Made by a program: the position numbers and the translations under genes
Notes under the pieces: generated by a model
Told to the model about the DNA's origin: nothing
The model's database searches: none
Seen by the model: the letters and a program-made list of their open reading frames with translations, nothing else
NCBI GenBank assembly: GCA_963921935.1
Contig: OY998179.1
Span: forward strand, 52,248,222-52,312,221
Length of the DNA: 64,000 bases
Source of the DNA: Galeruca laticollis
Lineage: Eukaryota > Arthropoda > Insecta > Coleoptera > Chrysomelidae
Direction: 5' to 3'
Shown here: one piece after another, positions 33,442-44,727 of the stretch
Layout of the letters: the number at the start of each line of letters is the position of its first letter
Numbering within the stretch: position 1 is the first letter of the stretch

Positions 33442-34608
33442 ATGTCACAAAATCGTGATCGATCCAGATCTCCATTATCTGTACGTCGATCCAGATCTCC
33501 ATTACCTCTAAGTCGCAACTTAAATACTAATACCGAGATGTCTACTGCAATTTCACAAATCGAATTATCTTTAGCAAGCAATATTGTTCCAACATATAAC
33601 GGTGGTTCTAAAGATTCAGCATATTATTTAAGACAATCTGAAAAATATTTAAATCTTTTAAAAACCGAAAATATTGATTTATTCAACAATCTTCTGTTAG
33701 AGCAAGTCCAATCTAAATTATTAGGTCCAGCTAGAGACGTAATCATAAATAGATCTTTAAATAAATGGTCCGATTTAAAAACAGCTCTTATCACTCGTTT
33801 TGGCGATCCTAGATCTGAAGAAATATTAGCACACGATTTAAATACTTCTATTCAAACTCATTCTCAATCATTCTCCGACTTTCATGACGAAATTTCTCGA
33901 AAATTACAAGTTCATAAAGAACACCTAGCTATAAATTCTGATAACAGAGAAGTTAGAATTTGTCAGGAAACTATGTATACTGACCAAGCCCTTATGGTAT
34001 TTAAAGCAGGTCTCTTAAATCCCTACAGAGATCATGTACTTCATATATCAATTTTATCTCTAGAACAAGCATTGTACGAATGTAAAACATTAGACAACAA
34101 AAGATCCCAAATTGAATTTGCTTACTTTCTTAGATCTCGAAAAGGTCAAAGAAATGGCCCACCTCCGAAACATAATACTTCATATAAACAATCACCAAGA
34201 AACCAACCTTCATTTAATAATTATAATTTGTCTCAAAGACCACTAGTTCCTCAAAACCCTAATCATAGACCATTTAATAGATATAATGATAACAATCAAA
34301 GATTCCATTACCAAAATAACTATCAAAGACCGAATAATCAATCAAATAATAGACAAACACAATCTCCTAATAATCAAAATTTTAATCGTCCCTCTCAACC
34401 CTCCACAAGTAATTACAAACCAACCCCAATGAGTATATCTACAGCAAATACTTATAGACCTCCACAACAAAATTCTTGTAGACAAACAGGACCTCCGAAC
34501 GTAGTTGTCGAAGAATTGTTCAACATTGAAGATACTGACGAAAATTCTGATGAATCATCATATGCTAACACAAAAAACGAACAATATGATGAAAGTCAAA
34601 ATTTCTAA
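33442..34608 (+). CDS. gag: Errantivirus Gag
   Basis: Structural protein, open for about 388 codons. I start at the second ATG (MSQNRDRSRSP), because it opens the Arg-Ser-rich leader; an upstream ATG at 33412 adds ten hydrophobic residues. The middle (about residues 30-230) is the helical capsid region, with ARDVIINRSLNKWSDLKTAL and ALITRFGDPRSEEILA, the typical retrotransposon Gag core. The C-terminal third is rich in Asn, Gln, Arg and Pro with no CCHC zinc knuckle, as in Gypsy-group errantiviruses. The frame appears undamaged, unlike pol and env. It ends at a TAA preceded by a slippery heptamer. Confidence 0.85.
   Translation: MSQNRDRSRSPLSVRRSRSPLPLSRNLNTNTEMSTAISQIELSLASNIVPTYNGGSKDSAYYLRQSEKYLNLLKTENIDLFNNLLLEQVQSKLLGPARDVIINRSLNKWSDLKTALITRFGDPRSEEILAHDLNTSIQTHSQSFSDFHDEISRKLQVHKEHLAINSDNREVRICQETMYTDQALMVFKAGLLNPYRDHVLHISILSLEQALYECKTLDNKRSQIEFAYFLRSRKGQRNGPPPKHNTSYKQSPRNQPSFNNYNLSQRPLVPQNPNHRPFNRYNDNNQRFHYQNNYQRPNNQSNNRQTQSPNNQNFNRPSQPSTSNYKPTPMSISTANTYRPPQQNSCRQTGPPNVVVEELFNIEDTDENSDESSYANTKNEQYDESQNF
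34599..34605 (+). promoter_or_regulatory. Candidate -1 ribosomal frameshift site
   Basis: A_AAT_TTC (pattern X_XXY_YYZ) lies directly before the gag TAA at 34606. Slipping back one base enters the frame that runs through the protease (frame of 34605, 34686, 35835). Fits the -1 gag-pol frameshift known for Gypsy-type errantiviruses. No downstream structure was assessed. Confidence 0.65.
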
Positions 34609-37600
34609 TTACGAGCCTCGAAATTGATATAAATAATACAAATTCAGCCCCTAAACTTCCATTTATATACCTCTCCAATCTAGACTTGAAAATATTGATT
34701 GACTCTGGTGCAAGAAATTCCATTATAAACCCAGAACCAGCCTATAGATTATTTTCAGATTCCATTTATGAATCAAAATTTTCCGTTAAATCAATTGAAA
34801 CAACTTACAATGGCAATTTTAGCTGCAAATACCCTCTTTTGAAAGAATATGGCATTAAATTCATGTTCCATATGTTTATCGTACCTTGGCACGATAGATT
34901 CGATACATTAATAGGTAGTCAGGACTTTGATAAATTAAAGGCACTTATTAATTTCGAAAATCATTTATTACACATTAATTCTATTAAAATACCACCATTC
35001 TATTTGGAAGTCGATCCCTACTTATTTACCCCTTATTCTGAATCTCTAGATAAAAGAATTTTAAATATTCCTGTGAGTATTGATAATGGACAAGTAGTTC
35101 TTCCAGAATTAAAATAAAACAACATAATAATACCTGAATGTATAGCTCTAACGAGAGACGGTTACTGTAAAATACCTATAGAACAAGAAATCTATTTAAA
35201 TAATATTTCTATAAATTTTCATGAACCTCTCCAAGTCCAACCCTTATCGAAATTTGATGAAACAATTTCTTCATCATCTTATAATAATAATATTGATATT
35301 ACCAAACTTCTTCGAACAGATCATCTGAATCCCGGAGAAAAAGATGCAATAATTTCTCTTTGTAAAAAATTTAAAAATATATTTTATAACGAAAACTCCG
35401 ATTTAACTTTTACTCATGTAGTTAAACATCACATTAGAACAGTCGACGATGTACCAATTTATCAAAAATCATATAGATACCCTTACCATTTAAAACAAGA
35501 AATTCAAGATCAGATACAAAAGCTCCTAGACAATAAAATAATTAAACCAAGTGTATCTCCGTACAGTTTCCCTACCTTTCTCGTCCCCAAACGAATGGAC
35601 GCCAGTGGAAAGACAAAATTCCGATTAGTTATCGATTACCGAAAACTAAATGAAAAAAATATCGAAGATAAATATCCCCTTCCGCGTATCGATGAAATTC
35701 TCGACAATCTGGGTCGAAGTACTTACTTTTCCACTTTAGATTTGGCATAAGGTTTTCACCAAATTGAAATACACCCAGATTCGGCAGAAAAAACTGCATT
35801 TACCGTAGATAATGGCCACTACGAATATACTCGTATGCCATTTGGCCTAAAAAACGCTCCTGCCACTTTTCAACGTGTCATGGACACAATTCTCCGTCCT
35901 TTTCTCTATAAACAATGTTTCGTATACATGGATGACATAGTAATATTTTCGAAGTCCCTTCAAGACCATATTCTTCATATTAAACAAATATTCAGTGAAT
36001 TAGAAAAATATAATTTGAAAGTCCAAATAGACAAATAAGAATTCCTCAGAAAAGAAGTTAGCTTCTTAGGCCATGTCATAACCCCTGATGGTATTAAACC
36101 AAATCCAGATAAAATCAAGTCCATCCAAAAGTTTCCTTTGCCCAAAAATCGAAAACGAATAAAATCATTTCTCGGCATGCTCTCCTATTATCGTAAATTC
36201 ATTCAAAATTTCTCCAAAATAAACTACCTAATAAATAAATATCTTAAAAAAGGAACTAAATTAGATTTAAACGACCCAGAATACCTCAATGCTTTCCAAA
36301 AATGCAAACAACTTCTTTGTAATTCTCCTATTTTAGCATACCCCGATTTCACAAAAACATTTACTTTAACGACCGTTGCTTCAAACATCGCTATAGTAAG
36401 CAGCGTACTTTCTCAAGATTCCCATCCAAAAGCTTTTTACTCTCGAACACTTAATTCAGCTGAAAGAAATTATGGCACTATCGAAAAAGAACTACTCGTA
36501 TTAACTATAATCGATAGCTGTAAGTATTTCCGACCATATTTATATTCTAAAAAGTTTAATATTGAAACTGATCATAAGCCACTCGTTCTCTTAAAGAACC
36601 CAATCAACGTCTAATAAGATGGAAACTGAAGTTGGAAGAATTCGATTTTGAAATTAATTATGAAAAAGGCAAAGAATATTATGTCGCTGATGCATTATCG
36701 AGAATTGAACTCAATGCAATCGATAAAAAACTTCCTAAACTTGATCTAAAAATTAATATAATTCGTGATATAGTTATTACTGCCCCAAACTCAAAAACAA
36801 ATACTAAAGAATCCAAACAAAACTCTGATGATATCCATGCCATTTCAACTATGGCAAGAGCAAATTCCGATCCAAATCTAGCATTAAGTGATGCTAACGA
36901 AATTTTAAGTAAAATATCCGACGATACCAAAAGTAACGCTTCAGGCGACACTAGACACTCCGCACAAGAAAATTCAATATTTGGTTTCCCAATTTCAGAA
37001 AAAACTTTGAATTCCGCCCATTTTCAAATAGTCCTAAAATACGGAGACAAAAACGAAATGAATTATTCTAAGCCATTTGGCAAAAATCGCTATATTCTTA
37101 CTTTTAGGAAAGTAGCCGACCATAATGTTATAAGTAATATGTTTTTAGAAATAGTTGATCCAACAAAAACATACTATATATACTGCCTCAATGATTCATT
37201 ACTTAATATTGCTTCTACAGAATGTTCAAAAATCTTGGAACCAAACGTAGAAATCATTAAAACAAATACTTTTCTGAAAGACATAATTAATAAGGAAGAA
37301 CAAGTCCGATTAATTTCAGAAACTCTTAACGGTATCACAGAAACTACGAAACATATAAAGTCCCTGTAGTATTTTCCGAAAATACAAGAATTAGTAACGA
37401 ATCACGTTAATAATTGCGAATTATGTCTCACCTCAAAATATGATAGAAACCCTCGAAAAATTCCATTTTCCGGCCCACTCATTTTTAGAAGACCTTCCGA
37501 AAATATTCACATAGACGTATTCTCTATAGAAAATGAACAATTTTTTACAATACTCGATTTATTCTCTAGATACCTTCAAGCTTACGAAATTAGTGACTCA

Positions 37601-38328
37601 AATTCTATCACTATAGTTAGTAAACTCCATCATTATTTCTCTCATCATAACTACCCTTCGCAAATAACTTGCGACAATGCCAGAGAATTCACTAGCGAAA
37701 CCTTTGAAGAATTCATGTCTCTCTTCCATATAAAAATTCATTACACAACACCCCAATCTCATACCGGCAATTCTCCGATAGAAAGAACACATTCAACTTT
37801 AATCGAAAAATTAAGAATCCTAAGACAAAAATCGAAAGAAAATATTACCGACTTAGTTACAACTGCTATAATTATATATAATCAATCAATCCATTCAGTA
37901 ACAAATTTTACTCCATTTTCACTTCTTCATGGACCATACGAAAATCTAAATCTTCATGAAATAGATCCCCATAAACAAGTATTCCAAAATTACAACGAAT
38001 ATCGAAAAACAGAAATTATGCCATTTTTCGACGATCTTTATCAAAAACAATTAACAAAAAAACCGAACAATTGAATAAAATTAATAATAAACGAACAGAC
38101 GATATCCCAAAAACAGATGTCGTATATTTAGATATGGAACCACGAAATAAAATCAAACTCAAATATAAGAAAATATTAGTAGACACAAATCAATCCAACG
38201 ATAAGTTAGTTTCCCAAAAATCTAAAAAGGTTAGCAAACACATGATTAAAAATACTAAATCTTTCCAGGTTAACTATGAAGATAGCCACCCAGGCACTTC
38301 AAGTCAAAACAGGTTACATATTAAATAG
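34605..38328 (+). pseudogene. pol: Errantivirus Pol (protease, RT, RNase H, integrase), broken
   Basis: Protease: ILIDSGARN with catalytic Asp at 34701. RT: FRLVIDYRKLNEKN, TLDLA*GFHQIEIHPD, RMPFGLKNAPATFQRVMD and YMDD at 35925-35936. RNase H: KAFYSRTLNSAERNYGTIEK. Integrase: HxxxH-like NHVNNCELC near 37410, then catalytic residues in IHIDVF, ITCDNAREF and NSPIERTHS. Breaks: in-frame stops at about 35115, 35748, 36036 and 37367, and frameshifts near 36605 and 38065. The C-terminal frame 38071-38328 (VVYLDMEPRNKIKLKYKK) overlaps the start of env by 53 bases, as usual in this group. Confidence 0.88.
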
Positions 38329-38666
38329 TTTAGGATTAGCTAAATATAAGACCAATTATCATAAGATTTATTCTAGTATGAGTATTGGAGAAATTGAAAA
38401 GTCATATAGTAAATTGGTATTAAATAAAGCTCATTTAGCTAGTAGACTTGACGAATCAACAATAACTTTACCAAAAATTTATAACAGAGAGATCGACTTA
38501 CTCTCAGAAGATATAAATAAACTTAGAATGTATGCTCGATCAAATAAAGTAATTAAGAGAGGTTTAATAGACGGCTTAGGCACAGTAGTAAAATATATTT
38601 CAGAAAATCTTGATCAAAACGACCTAATCAAAATTCAAAATAAATTTGAAAATAGTTATTTTCCTA

Positions 38667-40353
38667 ACAAGTGCGGAAAGTGATACTTTCCCGGACGCGA
38701 CTGCCGTTGACCCGAACGACGCGAAGCGGAGTTTGGACAAGCAGTCAAAGGCGGGAAAGACACTTTACGCATGAATTAGGAACATTATTTTTTCTACGAC
38801 CGCATAAAGATTCGAAAAGCACATTCAAAATATATATTTTATTTCAACATACAAAACATTCCATGAAAATCCACTAATTATTATTAATATTAATGTTGAA
38901 AACACAATTTGTTGCAATCTGCAAATACGTCAGAATAGCCGGTCCAGAGTAGTTAGTTGGTGGTAACTGGAAGTTAAGAGTAGCCCTCGTAGATTGCAAA
39001 GTGCATGAAGATGACGAAGACGGCATCGGTTGCAAGTTGCCAGTATATGAAATTATTATTATTCGAGATGGTTTTCTTCTGTTCTACGGAGTCTTCCGAA
39101 TAACTCTCAGCTACAGCAGTTGACTTCCAGCCTCCAAGACGTTTTTTGTTGGTCATCCCTTCGCCTGAATCTGCTAGAAACGTTGCCGAGGATCGTCTAA
39201 AACTGTGACCTGTGTAACGTTTTGGGTTAGGTAGGCCTAGGTAGGTAGCGATCTCAGCCGGAATTTTACCAAATGTGTTTACGCCTACGCACTGAACAGA
39301 ACATCTGCCTTTTTTGTAATTGATAACAAAACGACGGTGCATGGTGGTAGGAGGCCGTAAATTTGCATACTTTCTATAGAGCTTCAAAAAGGTTCCATTA
39401 TTTATGTATTCACATATAACAAAGGATCTTGAGGTATGGTTTTTTAGAATCGGAAATTTTCACAATAATTAGGTTCCCTTTATCTTGAATATCGTCAGGC
39501 GTGATTTTCATACGCTCCGCTCTGCGAAGAGCACCGGCTAAAGCAAAAATGGTACCTACTTTAATCATAAGATATATCTTATCAGAGGCTAACATAAACT
39601 TGGATATGTCTTCTTTGGTAAGAATCTGCGCTTTATGTGGTCGAAAACCAATATTTTGCTTTTTTAGGAACGATGCCAATTTATGAAAGTTGCTTATGTC
39701 CAGGTTTTGTTATATTTTTATTGAACATTTCACCATCGAGTAACGCGACCATAGGGTATTGGATTTCAGTACCTTACTCAACTTGGAAAAATACGCCACA
39801 AACCTCTTTTCTGAAGCTATTCACTTCCTTTTCCTTACACCAGTGTAAAAATTGGATGTATTGCTGTTCGTAACCTTCTCGTGATTTACTTGGTAACAGG
39901 TCTGAATTTACCTCATCTACGGCCTTTAATATTGCTTCTGGGAACTCTTCGTCTGACAAATCCATTAAAATATTGCTTTTATTGAAAATAATTTGAAAAA
40001 TGCCAGAATCGGACACTTCGACTTGAAACTTTGACATCTTGATGACAACTTGGTTGTCATAACAAATCTTTGGTTACCACTCCAAACCACTTGACTTTGA
40101 GAAATGTCTAGGGTAGATATATGAAAGTATCGAAATTTCTCCATTCCAATGAATGAACAATAGTCTGGGTTAGATTCAATATTGAAACTTATATTAGTTT
40201 TAATAGTAATATACAGGTAAAATCAATGAAATGTACATTTGATAACGATAAATTGACATATTTTACTTCCCCGCACTAGTGCGGGAAACTGACACTTTCT
40301 AAACTAAAATGAGTGCGGGAAAGTTGGTAAAAACGCACGGTCGTAGAAAAAAT
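38667..40353 (-). mobile_element. Crypton-like tyrosine-recombinase element inserted in env
   Basis: About 1.69 kb of sequence unrelated to the errantivirus, carrying one minus-strand tyrosine recombinase gene. The right end has ATTTTTTCTACGACCG in reverse complement at 40338-40353, and the same 16 bases in direct form lie at 38787-38802, a perfect inverted repeat. TGCGGGAAAGT-type motifs occur at both ends (38671, 40279, 40314). The left outer 120 bp is GC-rich, unlike env. No target duplication is evident, which fits recombinase-mediated insertion rather than DDE integration. No RT is present, so Crypton-like rather than DIRS-like; boundaries are good to a few bases. Confidence 0.75.
38974..40037 (-). 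pseudogene. Tyrosine recombinase, nearly complete, frameshifted
   Basis: Starts MSKFQVEVSDSG at 40037. The N-terminal SAM-like/core-binding part includes LLPSKSREGYEQQYIQFLHW and, after a frameshift near 39770 and one stop, KLASFLKKQNIGFRPHKAQI. Catalytic domain: ALRRAERMKI (first Arg), a Lys-containing strand near DSKKPYLK, then after a frameshift near 39400 NTFGKIPAEIATYLGL, YTGHSFRRSSATFLA (His-x-x-Arg), KRLGGWKSTAV (Trp in the His/Trp position) and AESYSEDS with the nucleophile Tyr. All six usual catalytic positions can be assigned. About 350 codons, a normal size. It would cut and rejoin DNA through a 3' phosphotyrosine. Confidence 0.85.
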
Positions 40354-41481
40354 CAATTTAAATGAAAAGAAACTAATGACTGAAATTTCGAAGTTGCATT
40401 CATTTGCAGGACAGATTACTCAACGCTGGCAAACAGACCTACGCAAAATACAAAATTATGCTGAAAACGTTCTAAGAGAATTAAATACTTTAAATGATAA
40501 ATTGAATAACGGAATTATTATTCATATTCAACTAGAACAAATTAGAGACCTAAGAAATTATATTCTAATTTTACTAAGAACAATATCATTTAGTAACCAA
40601 GAAATTTTAAATGTGAAATCAATCAAACAAAAGGAATTAGAACAAATTCTTAATTATTTACATATTATTCATTCCCACAATGAAATCGCTTTCGATATTC
40701 CTACTTTATTAGAAACAATCAAAGTCAATCTTATGTTTACTTCAAAAACTTTATATATTACTCTTAAAATACCCATATTAGCCGATGAATTACTTTATAT
40801 TTCCAAAATTATCCCTATCCCCAGTAAAGAAAATAATATCCTTCTACCCCCATACGCCTTCACATTAAATTCCAAAGGATCAACAAAATGGACAAACGAA
40901 GAATGGTATTGCGAAAAGGAACCACACGAAAACCCTTGTAACTTGGAAGACCTTTCACTCTGCAACTACGCTCAAGTAAAAGAGACTTTTCACTTTTCAC
41001 ACAATTAACTAATGGAAATACAATAATTTGCTCAAAGAAGATAACTATTATCAATGAAGACTGCAAATAAAATTTTAAATCATTGAAAATATCAAAATGT
41101 TACATCGTACTAGGAAACAATGATTGTATTTATTCTTTCCAAAAACATACTTGGATGGGATCCAATAAAACATTTATTCAAGAATGGCCCAGCCTCAAAG
41201 AACCCACAGAAATTCATCACAAAATCAGCATCAACAATTTACATCTGGACGATCCAACTAAGCTACTACCAGTTTCAAGAACCAAATTTGTTACCTATAG
41301 AACTTCATCAAAGCCATTTAGGAATAACAAAAATAATAATTTCCATTTAATTAATTCTACTATTTTTGTATCTGTATAGAAAATATTTTAGAAAAATCAA
41401 AAATCCAGAACAATCCCAGGGTGAACCAATGGATCTACCCCAATTCCTATTGGAGCCAAAGCCACGAGGTCGTGCCTTTAA

Positions 41482-41494
41482 CGAAGAGGGGAGG
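41482..41494 (+). promoter_or_regulatory. Polypurine tract
   Basis: GAAGAGGGGAGG sits directly before the AGT that starts the 3' LTR, the expected priming site for plus-strand DNA. Confidence 0.85.
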
Positions 41495-41785
41495 AGTCAT
41501 ATGGAGACATCCTGGTAATATTTTTGTTAAATTGCCATTAGGACGTTTCCCACTTTATTGAATTTATAATTTTAATCTTAATCAGCAAACACGTGGAGAC
41601 ATCCTGTTTACAATTATTATAATTTTGTTATCATATATTTTTCTTCTATTCAGCATTATAATACATTTCCTCATTTTTGTAAACTAAAAAACAAGATAGT
41701 CATAATTGTAACTTTAAACGTAACTGATCACTAAGTTTAATAAAATCTTTTTAAAAAGTATATTTTTTACTTAATAAATTTAACT
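41495..41785 (+). repeat. 3' LTR of the errantivirus
   Basis: 291 bp from AGTCATATGGAGACATCC to TTTAACT. Same order as the 5' LTR with point differences and an extra segment around 41640-41675. Confidence 0.93.
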
Positions 41786-43312
41786 CCCGCAAATGATGAA
41801 ATTGAGTGTCCGGTTGATTTTTGAGACGGACATTCCATGATTTCATCACGGCCAGATTCCATAGATGGTTTCCGTTGGAAATGTAATGGACATATCAAAA
41901 AAATAAAAAGAAACGTATATTTTGTAATAAAAGGTAAGCATAAAATTCAAGTATATTATTCAAATCTCTTTTTGACGTCTCCGCTCTTTTTCACGTTTCC
42001 GATAATTATTGATGTTGCCAAATTGCAATTTATGTGGAAACTATGCGAAACCCAAATTACTTACCATGATAATCAAAATATACGTTATATAGAAAAATCT
42101 ACCACTTTAAATTTTTTAGGGCATCTTTACGTAATAGGAGTTTTTTTTTAAATCTCACTTACCCATTCGGAAAATTTTAGGATTTATTCATATGTGGGTC
42201 AATAATGATAAACTTTTGCGAATTCAAAACGAGCTAAGACTCGCGCAACATACTTTAGTAGATTGGGCCAATTTTTGCAGAGAAGTAGTCTTCGACGCAC
42301 TATTAACCAAGGCAACGAAAATTGGAGACAGGGTCAAATGTAAAAGAGATACATACTCCTCATTTTTGTTATGCTTATTGTTTTATTAAATTTTCAGTGT
42401 GGAGATTGACGAGTCAAAGTTTGGAAAAAGAAAATACCATCGAGGATACTATGTGGAAGGTTCCTGGGTCTTTGGAGGTTACTAACGAGGCACCGGAAGA
42501 GTTTTTATGACAGTAGTGCCAGACAAAAGCCAAGAAACCCTCTTAGCTTCTATTGAAAAATTTATAGATGATGGTACTATGATATATTCTGATTGTTGGA
42601 AGAGTTACTACAACCTGAAAGAGAGTCGGAAATATCAAAATTTGCAAGTCAACCATTCCTTGAACTTCAAAGATCCAGAGACAGGTGTATGCACAAATTC
42701 GATTGAAAGCTCGTGGTATGTTATTTTTGATTTTAATAAAAAAAAAAGATAATTTTCCATACATTTATATTTTAGGAGACATGTGAAAGCGGCCGGTCCA
42801 TATGGAAATCGTAAAAAAGAGTCTCTTGGGGGTTACTTAGCCCGTTACATGTTCCAAAAAAAAATGTATGGATCTTAAGCAAGATCCGTTGGTGATTTTT
42901 TCTATGTTGGCTCGAGATTTGTATGATCCGGAAATATTAGAAAATGCCACAAACATTGAAAGGAGCGATGATGAAGCCAATAAAGAAGAGGGGGATTTTG
43001 GTTTTTTTCAGTTATTTTTCTACTCTTTTATATCCAACGTCTATTTACTTAAAAATTAAAAAAAAACGCCGATTAGTCGTAAAATTATTTTTTGTTTGGA
43101 GGGGGGTAATTTGTTCTTTTCCATGTTTATACAGGCTATTTAATAACGAAATGAAAAAATATAAAAAAGTCGATTTTCAGGAAAAAAAAATTAAAGGGGG
43201 GGGGATGAGACCACCGGGTTTTTTTTCCTTTTCTATATTCAGGAGACTTATTTAGTTACGCAAAACAAAAGAAATCGAAAAAAGGCGAATGCCCGTAAAC
43301 TGCATTTATTCC

Positions 43313-44720
43313 GACGAGAGAACTGAAGCTTCTGACGCGCTGGGTTCTTCACCTCACACAGGTTCTTAACAACTGACGCGTCACTTTGGACACCCTCGAT
43401 GCAAAGTTTTGAAACAAATGCTCGGGCACCAGATGATTTTTCGTGGTTTACTTCACGGCCCCTTGACCCTTAGCGTCAAGAGTTCCAGGTAGCGTCAGAT
43501 GGAGGTTACGGAAAATTCCAGGGGTCTTGTTAAATTTAACTCGTCTACAGAACTATAAACCCTAGACGGCGATGCTACGGGATATGAAGAAAACACTGAT
43601 TGTATTTATTTGTATATTACAAGTCCTATTTAAAATATATCTACAAAATAACACTCTACAATTTCTGAGTATTTTCAAGCGGTACCGAATCAGTTAAATA
43701 TTGTAGTAATTATAAAGAAAGTATAATTAGTAGTTACCACAAATTCACAAATATCATGGGACGTGAGTACAGCGAAAATGCATTTTCTCTTCTACAGCTC
43801 ATCCATACCAAACTGCTTCTAATATAAATAAAAATCATATGCCAAAGCTTTCTATAGTCTTCAATCCTCTCTCGGAGAAATATCTTGCAAACTCAACATA
43901 AAGTAACTACAATGTTACAATCGCACACCTGCACCCCAAATTTTCAATAAAAGTATTTTACAAATTTCAACAATACCTTTTCGGTTCAATTTTTTATTTG
44001 ATCTCTTCATCAACGTACAACATATGTTTTACAAAACCTATCAGTAACCTCTATCGTAAATTTTATACTAAATCTTCCAATCTTCCCTGAGAAAAGATTT
44101 TAAACTACACTCTTCCGAGATTTTCTAATGAAGTGTCATTCATCCTTCAAAATCTGACAACCCTTAACAACCTGAAATTTTTCATAAAGCCCTCTTTCCA
44201 AATGTGAATTATTAATTTTTAGTTGTCAAAACTCCATCTGTCACTAACAATTATGATGTACAGGGTTAAGGTTTGTTTATTTTGAATATTTTTTACATAT
44301 TAATATTTAAAAAAACCATCAGAACAAAAAAAATCAACCAAAACAACCTAAAACTAAATATAAAACCTTTCTATCTTGCATTAAGCTAGATAGATAGTAT
44401 TGTACTATTAATGCAAGATGGAAGAAACTTTCAATCACATTAATATTTAACATAATCATGATATCCTTTAACAATATACAGATTCCTAAAAATAGCTTAA
44501 ATAACTGGTAAATGAACAGGAGTTAGAACTGTATGCTATAATATATACAGTATGCAAATGTGTTCAAGCCTTATGTTATTATGCACCATGCGAAATTTGC
44601 TGGTATTAAGGAGTGTGAGCAATGACACAATAAACCAGGTGTAAGCAAGCAAATGCAATTGCGACCAGAATAGTCTATAACAAAAGAACTAAAACTAATG
44701 AACGTAAACTAGATTATCAA
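43313..44720. other. Unassigned; one imperfect hairpin
   Basis: No gene recognised. An imperfect hairpin at about 44371-44431 pairs CTATCTTGCATTAA with TTAATGCAAGATGG around an ~30-base AT-rich loop; it could be a short inverted-repeat relic. Confidence 0.4.
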
Positions 44721-44727
44721 TCAACCC

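Larger units (their letters stand above)
38276..41495 (+). pseudogene. env: Errantivirus envelope glycoprotein, interrupted and broken
   Basis: Homolog of the errantiviral/baculoviral F-type fusion glycoprotein. The first part (38276-38665) contains a long N-terminal ectodomain, a basic cleavage-like site near 38556 and the Gly-rich hydrophobic stretch that follows such sites. It is then interrupted by the tyrosine-recombinase element. The frame resumes at about 40352 and stays open from 40376 to 41008, followed by frameshifts and stops. Hydrophobic membrane-anchor codons and a short tail lie near 41330-41490. Insertion plus frameshifts make the gene non-functional. Confidence 0.85.
32810..41785 (+). 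mobile_element. Errantivirus-type (env-bearing Gypsy) LTR retrotransposon
   Basis: An old endogenous copy with LTR, primer site, gag, pol, env, purine tract and LTR in order. The LTRs start AGT and end ACT as in errantiviruses. A CCCG target duplication is at 32806-32809 and 41786-41789. The element is about 7.3 kb after removing the inserted recombinase element at 38667-40353. LTR divergence (several mismatches and a ~23-bp length difference) and multiple stops show it is not recent. Confidence 0.92.
32722..43060 (+). pseudogene. Merlin transposase, in pieces
   Basis: A DDE transposase of the IS1595/ISXO2 type. N terminus: MNFINLDDIYTWRNNNEII then SQTHRLGLIP at 32722-32808. After the insertion: ANDEIECPV and DGFRWKC at about 41793-41876, the remains of the zinc-ribbon region. 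WANFCREVVFDALL is at about 42264. Catalytic core: VEIDESKFGKRKYHRGYYVE near 42400 (first Asp), IYSDCWKSYYNL at about 42585 (second Asp), VNHSLNFKDPETGVCTNSIE near 42650 (Glu). An intron-like break follows SW: GTATGT at 42717 to TTTTAG before 42776, then GRHVKAAGPYGNRKKESLGG. One in-frame stop sits in the FGGY*RGTGR region and one frameshift near 42865. Confidence 0.88.
32455..43312 (+). mobile_element. Merlin (ISXO2-like) transposon, split by an errantivirus
   Basis: The left part is 32455-32809 and the right part 41786-43312, together about 1.9 kb, a normal Merlin size. The two parts join within one coding frame once the LTR element and one CCCG copy are set aside. The 3' terminal repeat at 43291-43312 ends in the reverse complement of ATAAATGCAGTTTACGGGC. 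The 5' counterpart is eroded, with only TACGGGC left at 32460-32466; the fragment at 26741 shows the intact version. No 8-9-bp target duplication could be matched. Confidence 0.88.

Noticed and set aside
38671..38877. Short Arg-rich plus-strand frame at the env break
   Set aside because: Lies in the left end of the recombinase element, antisense to nothing known, and has no family support.
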